Shown piece after piece: positions 6,284 to 11,525 of a stretch of 11,525 nucleotides of DNA. This DNA comes from Syntrophomonadaceae bacterium (lineage in GTDB: Bacteria > Bacillota_D > Dethiobacteria > DTU022 > PWGO01), in the NCBI GenBank assembly GCA_003554535.1, contig PWGT01000027.1:1-11525 (forward strand), written 5' to 3'. A program made the position numbers and the translations under genes. The notes beneath the pieces were generated by a model, which worked only from the letters and a program-made list of their open reading frames with translations, had not been told where the DNA came from and ran no database searches. Numbering within the stretch: the stretch's first letter is position 1; every line of letters starts with the position of its first letter.

Positions 6284-7375
6284 GTGAGGCTTGTCCATTT
6301 AACCCGCGTTGAACCAGGCATGGTGGTTGCTCGTCCAGTGTATGGAGCTGAGGGGCAGAAACTCCTCAGCGAGGGCACAGAGCTTAGAAATCGCTATGTA
6401 GATTATCTGCAAAAACTAGGAGTAAGTCAGGTTTATGTTGAGGATGAACAGTTGGAAGGAGTTGTTAGTGAAGATGTAGTTGATGAATCTACCTGGTTGG
6501 AAATTAGATCTGCGGTTAAGGAAATGATGGTCCAATCCAAAGGTGATGATAAAAGCGAGGCGCCTGCCCAAAGGCAGTACCTTATCGAAGATGTGATATC
6601 AAAAAGAGTAGATGAGCTTATTGAAAGCATGATAGGAAATCCAAACCTGATAGTTAATCTTGCTGATATTAGATCTGCTAATAGCTATCTTTTTGATCAT
6701 AGTATAAAAGTCACGACTTTATCAACAGCAGTTGGTATTAAGCTCAACTATCCTGTAGAAATAATTAGACAAAATGCTTATGGTTTTCTATTACATGACC
6801 TTGGCTACATATCAGTACCGGAAGAGATACTGAAAAAAGAAGGCCCCCTGACTAAGGAAGAATTTGAAAAAGTGAAAGAGCATGCTATGTTCGGTTACGA
6901 AATTTTCAAAAGAACATCTTTTTTTTCAGAAAGTGCGGGGTCTATTATATTACAACATCATGAACGTCTTAATGGACAAGGGTACCCTTACGGGCTTGAA
7001 GAAGACAGCATTCATTGGTTAGCCCAGTTGGCTGGTATTGCTGATACCTATGATGCTTTAACTTCACACCGGCCATTTCGAAAACCTTTTCGCCCCGATG
7101 AAGCTTTGAATATCCTTTACAAAGAAGCCAATGAAGGAAAGTATAATATGGAGATGTTGTCTACGTTTTCTACTATAATAGCAGCCTATCCTCTGGGAAC
7201 ACATGTGCTTCTTAACAGCGGTCATAGCGGACTGGTAATAGGAAATACGGGCGGGTATCCTTATCAACCAAAGGTCAGGGTTCTTTACAAGGGAAGGAAA
7301 CGCCCCCTTTCTCAACCATATGAAGTAGATCTGGTGGAACAGAATGATTTGAAAGTGGAAGAGGTTGTTGATTGA
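6284..7375 (+). CDS. HD-GYP domain protein (cyclic-di-GMP phosphodiesterase type)
   Basis: HD-GYP proteins hydrolyse cyclic di-GMP at a two- or three-iron centre, lowering this second messenger that controls motility, biofilm and sporulation. GTG 6284 is the only start available in frame; the strong GAAGGAGG sits 12 bases upstream, a longer gap than usual. Parts of the 363-residue cytosolic protein: an N-terminal region (1-60, opening RLVHLTRVEPGMVVARPVY) common in HD-GYP proteins lacking a receiver domain, an acidic linker (60-95), the HD-GYP domain (about 120-290), and a C-terminal beta-rich segment (300-352). Metal ligands look intact: His139, His171-Asp172, His200, His225-His226 and Asp254, with GYP at 233-235 and DALTSHRPFR at 257-266. 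The signature usually read as HDxGK is HDLGY here, with Tyr175 in place of Lys. Catalytic activity is likely but not proven. A small Cys-rich gene follows after 71 bases, probably in the same transcript. Confidence 0.92.
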   Translation: MRLVHLTRVEPGMVVARPVYGAEGQKLLSEGTELRNRYVDYLQKLGVSQVYVEDEQLEGVVSEDVVDESTWLEIRSAVKEMMVQSKGDDKSEAPAQRQYLIEDVISKRVDELIESMIGNPNLIVNLADIRSANSYLFDHSIKVTTLSTAVGIKLNYPVEIIRQNAYGFLLHDLGYISVPEEILKKEGPLTKEEFEKVKEHAMFGYEIFKRTSFFSESAGSIILQHHERLNGQGYPYGLEEDSIHWLAQLAGIADTYDALTSHRPFRKPFRPDEALNILYKEANEGKYNMEMLSTFSTIIAAYPLGTHVLLNSGHSGLVIGNTGGYPYQPKVRVLYKGRKRPLSQPYEVDLVEQNDLKVEEVVD

Positions 7376-7381
7376 TAAGGT

Positions 7382-7422
7382 TTATTTCAATCAGATGTAA
7401 GTTGCATCAGGGGGTGAAATAA
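7382..7422. repeat. Two-tier intercistronic hairpin
   Basis: An 8-bp perfect outer stem pairs TTATTTCA (7382-7389) with TGAAATAA (7415-7422). Inside it, GATGTA (7394-7399) can pair with TGCATC (7403-7408), one pair being G-U, with a 3-base loop. No T-run follows, so it does not look like a terminator. It lies just after the HD-GYP stop and 10 bases before the ribosome binding site of the next gene. Confidence 0.45.
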
Positions 7423-7446
7423 GAAGTTAGTAAAGGAGTTGATAGA

Positions 7447-7653
7447 ATGGATGCTTGCAAGCATACCAAATTAGACATGGAAAAAGAATGTAATTGCACT
7501 TATCAAGGTTGCCCACGCAAAGGTATTTGTTGTGAATGCCTGCATTATCACCGCAAGATGAATCAACTGCCTGCTTGTTTTTTTGATGAAGAAGCTGAAA
7601 AAACTTACGATCGGTCCATTCGCCACTTTGTTTCTCTCTATAAAAACAAATAA
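7447..7653 (+). CDS. Small cysteine-rich protein, DUF6485-like
   Basis: A 68-residue cytosolic protein of unknown function. ATG 7447 follows AAAGGAG (7432-7438) by 8 bases. Eight cysteines lie in the first 44 residues (positions 4, 15, 17, 22, 28, 29, 31, 44), arranged as CNC, then CPRKGICCEC, then LHYHR with two His residues, and PACFF. The second half is helical and carries no Cys. The spacing suggests a Zn or Fe-S site, though that is inference. I recognise the CPRKGxCCxC-LxYHR-LPACFF pattern as the small clostridial family called DUF6485, from memory and not from a search. No signal peptide or membrane segment is seen. It sits between an HD-GYP gene and a strong terminator, so it is likely the last gene of that transcript, but functional linkage to c-di-GMP is unproven. 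Confidence 0.85.
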   Translation: MDACKHTKLDMEKECNCTYQGCPRKGICCECLHYHRKMNQLPACFFDEEAEKTYDRSIRHFVSLYKNK

Positions 7654-7658
7654 AAAAT

Positions 7659-7695
7659 AAATAAGAAGCAAGGGTAACTCCCTTGCTTCTTATTT
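7659..7695. terminator. Strong hairpin terminator after the small Cys-rich gene
   Basis: A perfect 16-bp stem pairs AAATAAGAAGCAAGGG (7659-7674) with CCCTTGCTTCTTATTT (7680-7695), with a 5-base TAACT loop. The T-rich end is inside the stem rather than after it, and the A-rich 5' side gives it a bidirectional character. It starts 5 bases after the stop codon. Confidence 0.85.
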
Positions 7696-7722
7696 CCCCG
7701 AAATTTTTCAGGTGTGTATAAT
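7694..7722 (+). promoter_or_regulatory. Candidate promoter for speD
   Basis: A perfect TATAAT lies at 7717-7722. The best -35 at 17-base spacing, TTCCCC (7694-7699), matches only 3 of 6 and overlaps the preceding hairpin. The predicted start near 7729 gives a leader of about 108 bases to ATG 7837. The -35 weakness leaves this tentative. Confidence 0.4.
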
Positions 7723-7777
7723 TTTAGAGGGCATTATTGAGTTTTTCCATTATGTTTGTTAAAATGGATCTTGTTGC

Positions 7778-7808
7778 GCACATGTTACGTGCTTTTTTTA
7801 TCTTTTTT
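7778..7808 (+). promoter_or_regulatory. Possible attenuator in the speD leader
   Basis: Inside the presumed speD leader a 4-bp stem, GCAC (7778-7781) with GTGC (7789-7792) over a 7-base loop, is directly followed by a U-rich tract: seven T, ATC, then seven more T. The layout is terminator-like but the stem is very short, so function is uncertain. Confidence 0.25.
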
Positions 7809-7836
7809 TAGAATCTTTAATAAAGGGGGTTCAGAA

Positions 7837-8220
7837 ATGAGCGCTATGGGCCGTCATATCTTGGCAGAATTTTATGGATGCCCTGCACATCTTATTGACG
7901 ATGTGACTGGTGTAGAAAAAGAAATGGTTATGGCAGCCAAGCAAGCTGGTGCAGAAGTCCGGGAAGCAGTATTTCATGAGTTTTCGCCTCAGGGCTTGAG
8001 TGGAGTAGTAGTGATTTCGGAATCGCACCTTACAATCCATACCTGGCCGGAGCTCGGTTATGCGGCGATAGATGTGTTCACCTGCGGCGAAACAGTAGAT
8101 CCCTGGGTGTCCTGCAACTATCTGAAAAATAAGTTTGCAGCCGAGAATATGACGGCCAGGGAAATAAAGCGTGGCATTTTTGACCATAATGTCCAGCATA
8201 AAACGGCAGCTACCTATTGA
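7837..8220 (+). CDS. speD: S-adenosylmethionine decarboxylase proenzyme (short prokaryotic type)
   Basis: This pyruvoyl enzyme decarboxylates S-adenosylmethionine to the aminopropyl donor used in polyamine synthesis. ATG 7837 follows AAAGGGGG (7822-7829) by 7 bases; an upstream in-frame TTG (7756) would add a hydrophobic, non-conserved 27-residue leader that I reject. The 127-residue protein is the length of the Thermotoga/Bacillus class. It starts [11 protein letters not shown] and contains the self-cleavage site in [12 protein letters not shown]: processing between Glu62 and Ser63 should convert Ser63 to the pyruvoyl group. The processing and catalytic residues His68 and Cys83 (in DVFTCG) fall at the same numbers as in the Thermotoga maritima enzyme. 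The HTWPE and [11 protein letters not shown] blocks are textbook. It is followed by the aminopropyltransferase that consumes its product, 107 bases downstream. Confidence 0.96.
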   Translation: MSAMGRHILAEFYGCPAHLIDDVTGVEKEMVMAAKQAGAEVREAVFHEFSPQGLSGVVVISESHLTIHTWPELGYAAIDVFTCGETVDPWVSCNYLKNKFAAENMTAREIKRGIFDHNVQHKTAATY

Positions 8221-8232
8221 TTGAAAGCTGCA

Positions 8233-8294
8233 TAGCGATCAGTTAGGGTCGCTAATTCTTGAGACACAATACCAATTTCATATTTAAGAATTAG
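8233..8294. promoter_or_regulatory. Overlapping, mutually exclusive hairpins between speD and speE
   Basis: Hairpin A pairs TAGCGATC (8233-8240) with GGTCGCTA (8247-8254), eight pairs with one G-U, over a 6-base loop. Hairpin B pairs CTAATTCTT (8252-8260) with AAGAATTAG (8286-8294), nine perfect pairs over a 25-base loop. They share bases 8252-8254, so full pairing of both at once is impossible. No T-run follows either. They lie 18-80 bases before the speE ribosome binding site. A translation or RNA-processing switch is a guess. Confidence 0.4.
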
Positions 8295-8327
8295 ATTGTT
8301 AAAGTAATGGGACAAGGAGGCAGCGGA

Positions 8328-9254
8328 TTGGGTGTACCTGAATGGAATTGGCTAATTGATTATGCCAGTCCTTATCATGGCTACATGTATGCAGTTAAAA
8401 GGCACGTCTACAGTGGTAGTACTGATTATCAGAGAGTAGACGTAGTAGATACTTTTACTTTCGGTCGTTGCCTGGTTTTGGACGGCAAAATTCAATCTTC
8501 AGAAATAGATGAATATATATATCATGAAATATTGGTACATCCACCGCTGCTAGTTCAATCAATTAATTCTGAGGAACCTCCCCGTGAAGTTTTGGTTATG
8601 GGAGGAGGAGAAGGAGCCGTTTTAAGAGAGTTATTAAAGTACCCCAGCATTGAAAGTATAGTAATGGTGGATCTGGATAAAGAAGTAGTAGATTTGTGCA
8701 AGGAATACTTGCCCGCTTGGCATGAGAATAGCTTTGAAAATAGCCGGGTTGAGGTGTTGCATATGGATGCCCGGCGCTATTTGGAAGATACAGAACGCAA
8801 GTTTGACGCCATAATCAGTGATATTACAGAGCCAGTAGATGATGGGCCTTCTTATCTGTTATTTACAAAAGAATTTTATGATATGTTGATAAATCGACTT
8901 AAGCCAGGGGGAGTTCTTTCCCTGCAAGCCGGTTCTATTTGTTTGACTCTTCTTGAGGCACATTCAGCTATAAGAAATACCCTGCGGCAAAGTTTTAATC
9001 ATGTTTGCTCTTATCATACCTTTATACCTTCTTTTGATTCTGCATGGGGGTTTATTCTGGCTAATCAGGGCAATAATCCTTTGCAAATAGATGCTGAAAG
9101 TGTGGATGCCTATATAAACCGAAACAATCTAAATTTGAAGTTTTATGATGGTGAAGCCCATCGCGGCATGTTTTCCCTCCCCAAAGATGTTAGAAAATAT
9201 TTTAATAAGGAAACAAATATTATTAAGGATGACAGCCCCGTTTTTATCTACTAG
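8328..9254 (+). CDS. speE: Aminopropyltransferase (spermidine synthase family, agmatine/triamine or thermospermine-like subtype)
   Basis: It transfers the aminopropyl group of decarboxylated AdoMet to an amine acceptor to make a polyamine. I chose TTG 8328 (308 aa) because AGGAGG (8315-8320) lies 7 bases upstream; ATG 8307 in the same frame has no ribosome binding site of its own and would place this one inside the gene. Landmarks: the N-terminal beta domain to about residue 75, including FGRCLVLDGKIQSSEIDEYIYHE; the Rossmann domain with GGGEG (92-96); MVDLD (113-117); MDAR (146-149); SDITEPV (164-170) with the catalytic-position Asp165; LFTKEFY (178-184); and LQAG (199-202). Classical spermidine synthases read GGGDG and DSTDP. 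The GGGEG, GPSYLLFTKEFY and QAG features instead recall plant thermospermine synthase and the Thermus agmatine aminopropyltransferase. The acceptor is therefore uncertain, and no speA or speB is in the window. Confidence 0.9.
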   Translation: MGVPEWNWLIDYASPYHGYMYAVKRHVYSGSTDYQRVDVVDTFTFGRCLVLDGKIQSSEIDEYIYHEILVHPPLLVQSINSEEPPREVLVMGGGEGAVLRELLKYPSIESIVMVDLDKEVVDLCKEYLPAWHENSFENSRVEVLHMDARRYLEDTERKFDAIISDITEPVDDGPSYLLFTKEFYDMLINRLKPGGVLSLQAGSICLTLLEAHSAIRNTLRQSFNHVCSYHTFIPSFDSAWGFILANQGNNPLQIDAESVDAYINRNNLNLKFYDGEAHRGMFSLPKDVRKYFNKETNIIKDDSPVFIY

Positions 9255-9270
9255 CCCAATATGGTTTATA

Positions 9271-9300
9271 AAAATCTACTGAGCAGGGAGATTTTCCTTT
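9271..9300 (+). terminator. Weak candidate terminator after speE
   Basis: AAAATCT (9271-9277) pairs with AGATTTT (9289-9295). An extra CT/AG pair can form inside, and the arm is followed by CCTTT. The stem is AT-rich and the T-run lies partly in the stem. It starts 17 bases after the speE stop codon and would separate speDE from ndk. Confidence 0.4.
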
Positions 9301-9390
9301 AGAATAAGAGATAAAATAAAAGGATGTATAAAATTTTTAATATGATAAGTTACAAACAATTAAGAAAAAATATAAGGAGGTAAGGGTTAT

Positions 9391-9843
9391 ATGAGTGAAA
9401 GAACATTAGTTTTAATTAAGCCAGATGGAGTTCAAAGAGCCCTGGTGGGTGAAGTTATTAAGAGGTTGGAAACGAAAGGACTTCAACTGGTAGGAATGAA
9501 AATGATGCAGGTGAGTGAAGAACTGGCCTCAGAACATTATGCGGAACATCGGGATAAAGATTTTTACCCTGACCTGGTAAATTTTATTACTTCTGCTCCC
9601 ATTATAGCTATGGTTTGGCAGGGGAAAGATGCTATTAGCCAGGTAAGGGCACTGATGGGTGCTACTGATCCGGCCAAAGCTGCCCCGGGAACTATGAGAG
9701 GCGATTTTTGTCTTTTTGTTTCTAATAACCTGGTTCATGGTTCTGACAGCTCGGAAAGCGCTGCAAGAGAAGTAGATCTTTTTTTCCAGCCTTTTGAAAT
9801 ATTTGCTTATGAGCAAGCAACTTCTGGATGGATAGGTTACTAA
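9391..9843 (+). CDS. ndk: Nucleoside diphosphate kinase
   Basis: It transfers the gamma phosphate between nucleoside triphosphates and diphosphates through a phosphohistidine, balancing cytosolic NTP and dNTP pools. ATG 9391 follows AAGGAGGT (9373-9380) by 10 bases, and the 150-residue length is standard. All family residues are visible: ERTLVLIKPDGVQR with Lys10, the HYAEHRDKDFY loop (residues 49-59), VRALMGATDP (85-94) with the nucleotide-contacting Arg and Thr, PGTMRGDF (99-106), and the active site NLVHGSDS with His116. The C-terminal WIGY end is typical. It seems to be its own unit, with a weak terminator before it and a strong promoter after it. No candidate promoter of its own stands out in the AT-rich 9301-9370 stretch. 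Confidence 0.98.
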   Translation: MSERTLVLIKPDGVQRALVGEVIKRLETKGLQLVGMKMMQVSEELASEHYAEHRDKDFYPDLVNFITSAPIIAMVWQGKDAISQVRALMGATDPAKAAPGTMRGDFCLFVSNNLVHGSDSSESAAREVDLFFQPFEIFAYEQATSGWIGY

Positions 9844-9873
9844 AAAAAATGTGATTAATAATTATGCCGGTCC

Positions 9874-9901
9874 TTGACATTTGACACATCTGGGATATGA
9901 T
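9874..9901 (+). promoter_or_regulatory. Strong sigma-A-type promoter for nfeD
   Basis: TTGACA (9874-9879, 6 of 6) and TATGAT (9896-9901, 5 of 6) are separated by 16 bases. A second TTGACA (9881-9886) overlaps the spacer but has no matching -10. Transcription would begin near 9908, which argues against the ATG codons at 9897 and 9900 as nfeD starts. Confidence 0.65.
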
Positions 9902-9974
9902 GGAATCAAAAGCCGATTTTCTTGAATTGTGTCGAGTTTCAAGGATGGGCATATTTTTTATGGGAGATGCAATT

Positions 9975-11390
9975 ATGTCCAAATTAAACTATTCAATTTT
10001 TGCTGGCAAGGGGCCTTTGTTACTGGGAACTGTGCTGTTTATTGTATTTTTTATTTCTGTTTGTGTTCCCATGGAGGCAGGGGCTACCCTTTTGGGAGAA
10101 GATAATTCTTATGAAAATGTTAATAATGAATCTAATGGGGAAGTTTTTGTTATCACCCTGGAAGATCAGGAGATGATTACTGCCGGGACAGCCAGTTTTG
10201 TCAGGCGACAGATTAAGTTAGCAACGGAGGCAGATGCCGAAGCTTTGGTCATAATGATGGATACTCCTGGAGGGTTGGTTGATGCTACCTTAGAGTTAAA
10301 CCGGGTTATTAGAGGGGCTCCTTTTCCTGTGATAGTATATGTGGCTCCCGTGGGAGCCATAGCAGCCTCAGCGGGAGCTTTTTTGCTTTTAAGCGGTGAC
10401 ATTGCCGCCATGGCTTCGGGAACCACTGTGGGTGCAGCTCAACCGGTGGCCATGACTCCTGATGGGAGTGCCGATCCTGCCGAAGATAAAACTACAGAAT
10501 TACTCGCTGGCCATATCCGTAGTATTGCCAAGGAAACTGATCGTCCCGAAGATGTGGCTGGAAGATTTGTTACCGAGAACCTCACCTTGCGCTATGATGA
10601 GGCAATAGAAAAAGAAGTGGCTGACTTACAAGCAGATTCGCTGCAGGAACTATTAACGGAAATTGATGGCTGGGAAATTCAGAAAGGGGGAGAAAAGATC
10701 ACCCTGGAAACAGCCAATGCTCCTATCAGGAATGTACAGATGGATAGCCGGGAAAGTTTCCAAAACTGGGTAAGCAACCCCCAAATTGCTTTTATATTAC
10801 TTATGTTGGGTATAATGGGGCTTTATTTTGGCTTGAGTATGCCAGGCACTTTGGTGCCAGAGGTGGCTGGCGGTTTAATGCTGGTGTTAGGCATTTATGG
10901 TATGGGTCTGTTTGATACCAGCACTACTGGCATAGTACTTCTGGTGTTAGGGGTGGCGCTTATAGTGGCAGAAGTATTTACTACTGGCTTCGGGTTCCTG
11001 GGCATAGGTGGGGCTGTAGCTTTGCTAGTGGGTGCTATTTTGCTTCCAATAGAACCTCTCATGGCTCAGGATTGGTATGAAACTTTTATAACTACAGTAT
11101 TTGGTATAGTAATTGGAGTGGCTATTATAATGCTGGTAGTTGTGCAGCGGTTAATTGCTTCCCGCCGCAACAGGCGTGAGGAGGCTAAGTTCTTTTATGG
11201 CCCGGAAAGGGCTGAAGCCGTTGATAAATTGCCACCTTCAGGTGCAGGTGTAGTGAAGGTCAGAGGAGAGCTTTGGAAAGCGCGTAATACAGGAGAGGAA
11301 GAGATTTCGCCTGAGGAGAAAGTTAAAGTGGTAGGACAGGAAGGCCTTATCTTACTGGTTGAACTTCCTTATGAAGATGAAAAAAATTAA
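9975..11390 (+). CDS. nfeD: NfeD family membrane-bound serine protease (full-length, ClpP-like plus NfeD C-terminal domain)
   Basis: Membrane-anchored ClpP-class protease of the NfeD1b type, usually partnered with a flotillin/stomatin-like SPFH protein. I chose ATG 9975 (471 aa): GGGAG lies 8 bases upstream, a signal peptide (hydrophobic about residues 14-33, ending near EAGA) starts at once, and the promoter at 9874-9901 overlaps earlier ATGs. The extracytoplasmic protease domain (about 55-235) shows DTPGG (96-100), GAIAASAG with nucleophile Ser132, GTTVGAAQPV, and Lys172 in AEDKTTELL as the likely general base. The 40-residue Ser-Lys gap matches Pyrococcus 1510-N (41) closely. Five membrane helices follow (about 272-288, 294-313, 318-337, 340-359, 373-392), then the soluble OB-fold NfeD domain (about 420-465, PSGAGVVKVRGELW). 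A putative floA begins 84 bases later, as in Bacillus yqeZ-yqfA. Confidence 0.94.
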   Translation: MSKLNYSIFAGKGPLLLGTVLFIVFFISVCVPMEAGATLLGEDNSYENVNNESNGEVFVITLEDQEMITAGTASFVRRQIKLATEADAEALVIMMDTPGGLVDATLELNRVIRGAPFPVIVYVAPVGAIAASAGAFLLLSGDIAAMASGTTVGAAQPVAMTPDGSADPAEDKTTELLAGHIRSIAKETDRPEDVAGRFVTENLTLRYDEAIEKEVADLQADSLQELLTEIDGWEIQKGGEKITLETANAPIRNVQMDSRESFQNWVSNPQIAFILLMLGIMGLYFGLSMPGTLVPEVAGGLMLVLGIYGMGLFDTSTTGIVLLVLGVALIVAEVFTTGFGFLGIGGAVALLVGAILLPIEPLMAQDWYETFITTVFGIVIGVAIIMLVVVQRLIASRRNRREEAKFFYGPERAEAVDKLPPSGAGVVKVRGELWKARNTGEEEISPEEKVKVVGQEGLILLVELPYEDEKN

Positions 11391-11405
11391 ATATACTTTT
11401 TTCAA

Positions 11406-11436
11406 GGGGGTAGACTATGGATTAAGCCCCCATTTT
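11406..11436 (+). terminator. Short GC hairpin between nfeD and floA, possible attenuator
   Basis: GGGGG (11406-11410) pairs with CCCCC (11427-11431), plus one possible T-G pair inside, around a loop of about 14-16 bases. ATTTT and AT-rich sequence follow. The stem is only 5 GC pairs, so partial termination that lets some transcripts into the next gene is the most that can be proposed. Confidence 0.35.
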
Positions 11437-11474
11437 AATATTAGTTTAAAAATTATTATAAGGAGGTTTTAAAA

Positions 11475-11525
11475 GTGGATATTTTGGGGATTGTTGTAAT
11501 AGTTATTGTAGCTTTTCTGGCATCG
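11475..11525 (+). CDS. floA: Probable flotillin-like protein FloA (3' truncated by window edge)
   Basis: Only 17 codons are visible, reading MDILGIVVIVIVAFLAS from GTG 11475, with AGGAGG (11461-11466) eight bases upstream. They form a hydrophobic N-terminal membrane segment. The identification as FloA, a SPFH-domain scaffold of membrane microdomains, rests mainly on position: a full-length nfeD is directly upstream in the same direction, as in Bacillus yqeZ-yqfA, and FloA proteins begin with a short hydrophobic hairpin. The 17 residues by themselves would fit many membrane proteins, so this is context inference. Confidence 0.65.
   Translation, partial: MDILGIVVIVIVAFLAS

Noticed and set aside
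7756..7836. In-frame N-terminal extension of AdoMet decarboxylase
   Set aside because: The family starts at the MSAMGRHI region, ATG 7837 has a strong ribosome binding site, and the extension runs through the U-rich leader.
7831..8199. 122-residue - strand frame opposite speD
   Set aside because: It is an antisense shadow of the AdoMet decarboxylase gene with no ribosome binding site or known domain.
8307..8327. ATG 8307 as start of the aminopropyltransferase
   Set aside because: No ribosome binding site precedes it, and AGGAGG lies inside this segment at the right distance for TTG 8328.
1..11525. CRISPR array, transposon ends, tRNA, rRNA, phage or defence genes
   Set aside because: I looked for regular direct repeats, terminal inverted repeats, RNA-gene signatures and defence families and found none.

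Overview
The window is an ordinary-looking stretch of chromosome from a low-GC, Gram-positive-type anaerobe, most likely a Clostridia-class Bacillota. A Syntrophomonas/Peptococcaceae-like lineage is a guess from gene content. The support is: all 12 genes on the + strand, strong AGGAGG-type ribosome binding sites, frequent TTG and GTG starts (5 of the 11 starts visible besides the truncated first gene), an LCP cell-wall ligase, a Thermotoga-type short AdoMet decarboxylase, and an nfeD-floA pair arranged as in Bacillus yqeZ-yqfA. I see no rRNA, tRNA, CRISPR, transposase or phage gene.

Region 1 (1-2413) holds the 3' two thirds of UDP-glucose 6-dehydrogenase, followed by an LCP (LytR-CpsA-Psr) protein with a very acidic C-terminal tail. 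Region 2 (2414-4234) has two stand-alone genes: an FMN nitroreductase closed by a strong terminator, and a YfcE-type metallophosphoesterase. A long AT-rich spacer follows with inverted repeats. Region 3 (4235-6061) is a tight pair of TTG-started sugar-nucleotide SDR enzymes, an RmlD-like reductase and a UDP-glucuronate/UDP-glucose epimerase. With the dehydrogenase and the LCP ligase these suggest synthesis and wall attachment of a uronic-acid or deoxysugar polysaccharide.

Region 4 (6062-7695) begins with a candidate sigma-A promoter, then an HD-GYP cyclic-di-GMP phosphodiesterase-type protein and a small Cys-rich DUF6485-like protein, ending in a 16-bp hairpin terminator. Region 5 (7696-9300) is the polyamine pair: AdoMet decarboxylase supplies the aminopropyl donor for the aminopropyltransferase next to it. 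Sequence details of the transferase point to the agmatine/triamine or thermospermine type rather than classical spermidine synthase. Region 6 (9391-9843) is nucleoside diphosphate kinase. Region 7 (9844-11525) is nfeD behind a near-consensus promoter, then the first 17 codons of a gene that is probably floA; these form a membrane-microdomain pair.

I found no convincing undescribed system. The leads most worth a check are the aminopropyltransferase type, the HDxGK-to-HDLGY change in the HD-GYP protein, the 88-residue acidic tail of the LCP protein, and several intercistronic hairpins that could act in regulation, especially the overlapping pair between speD and speE.
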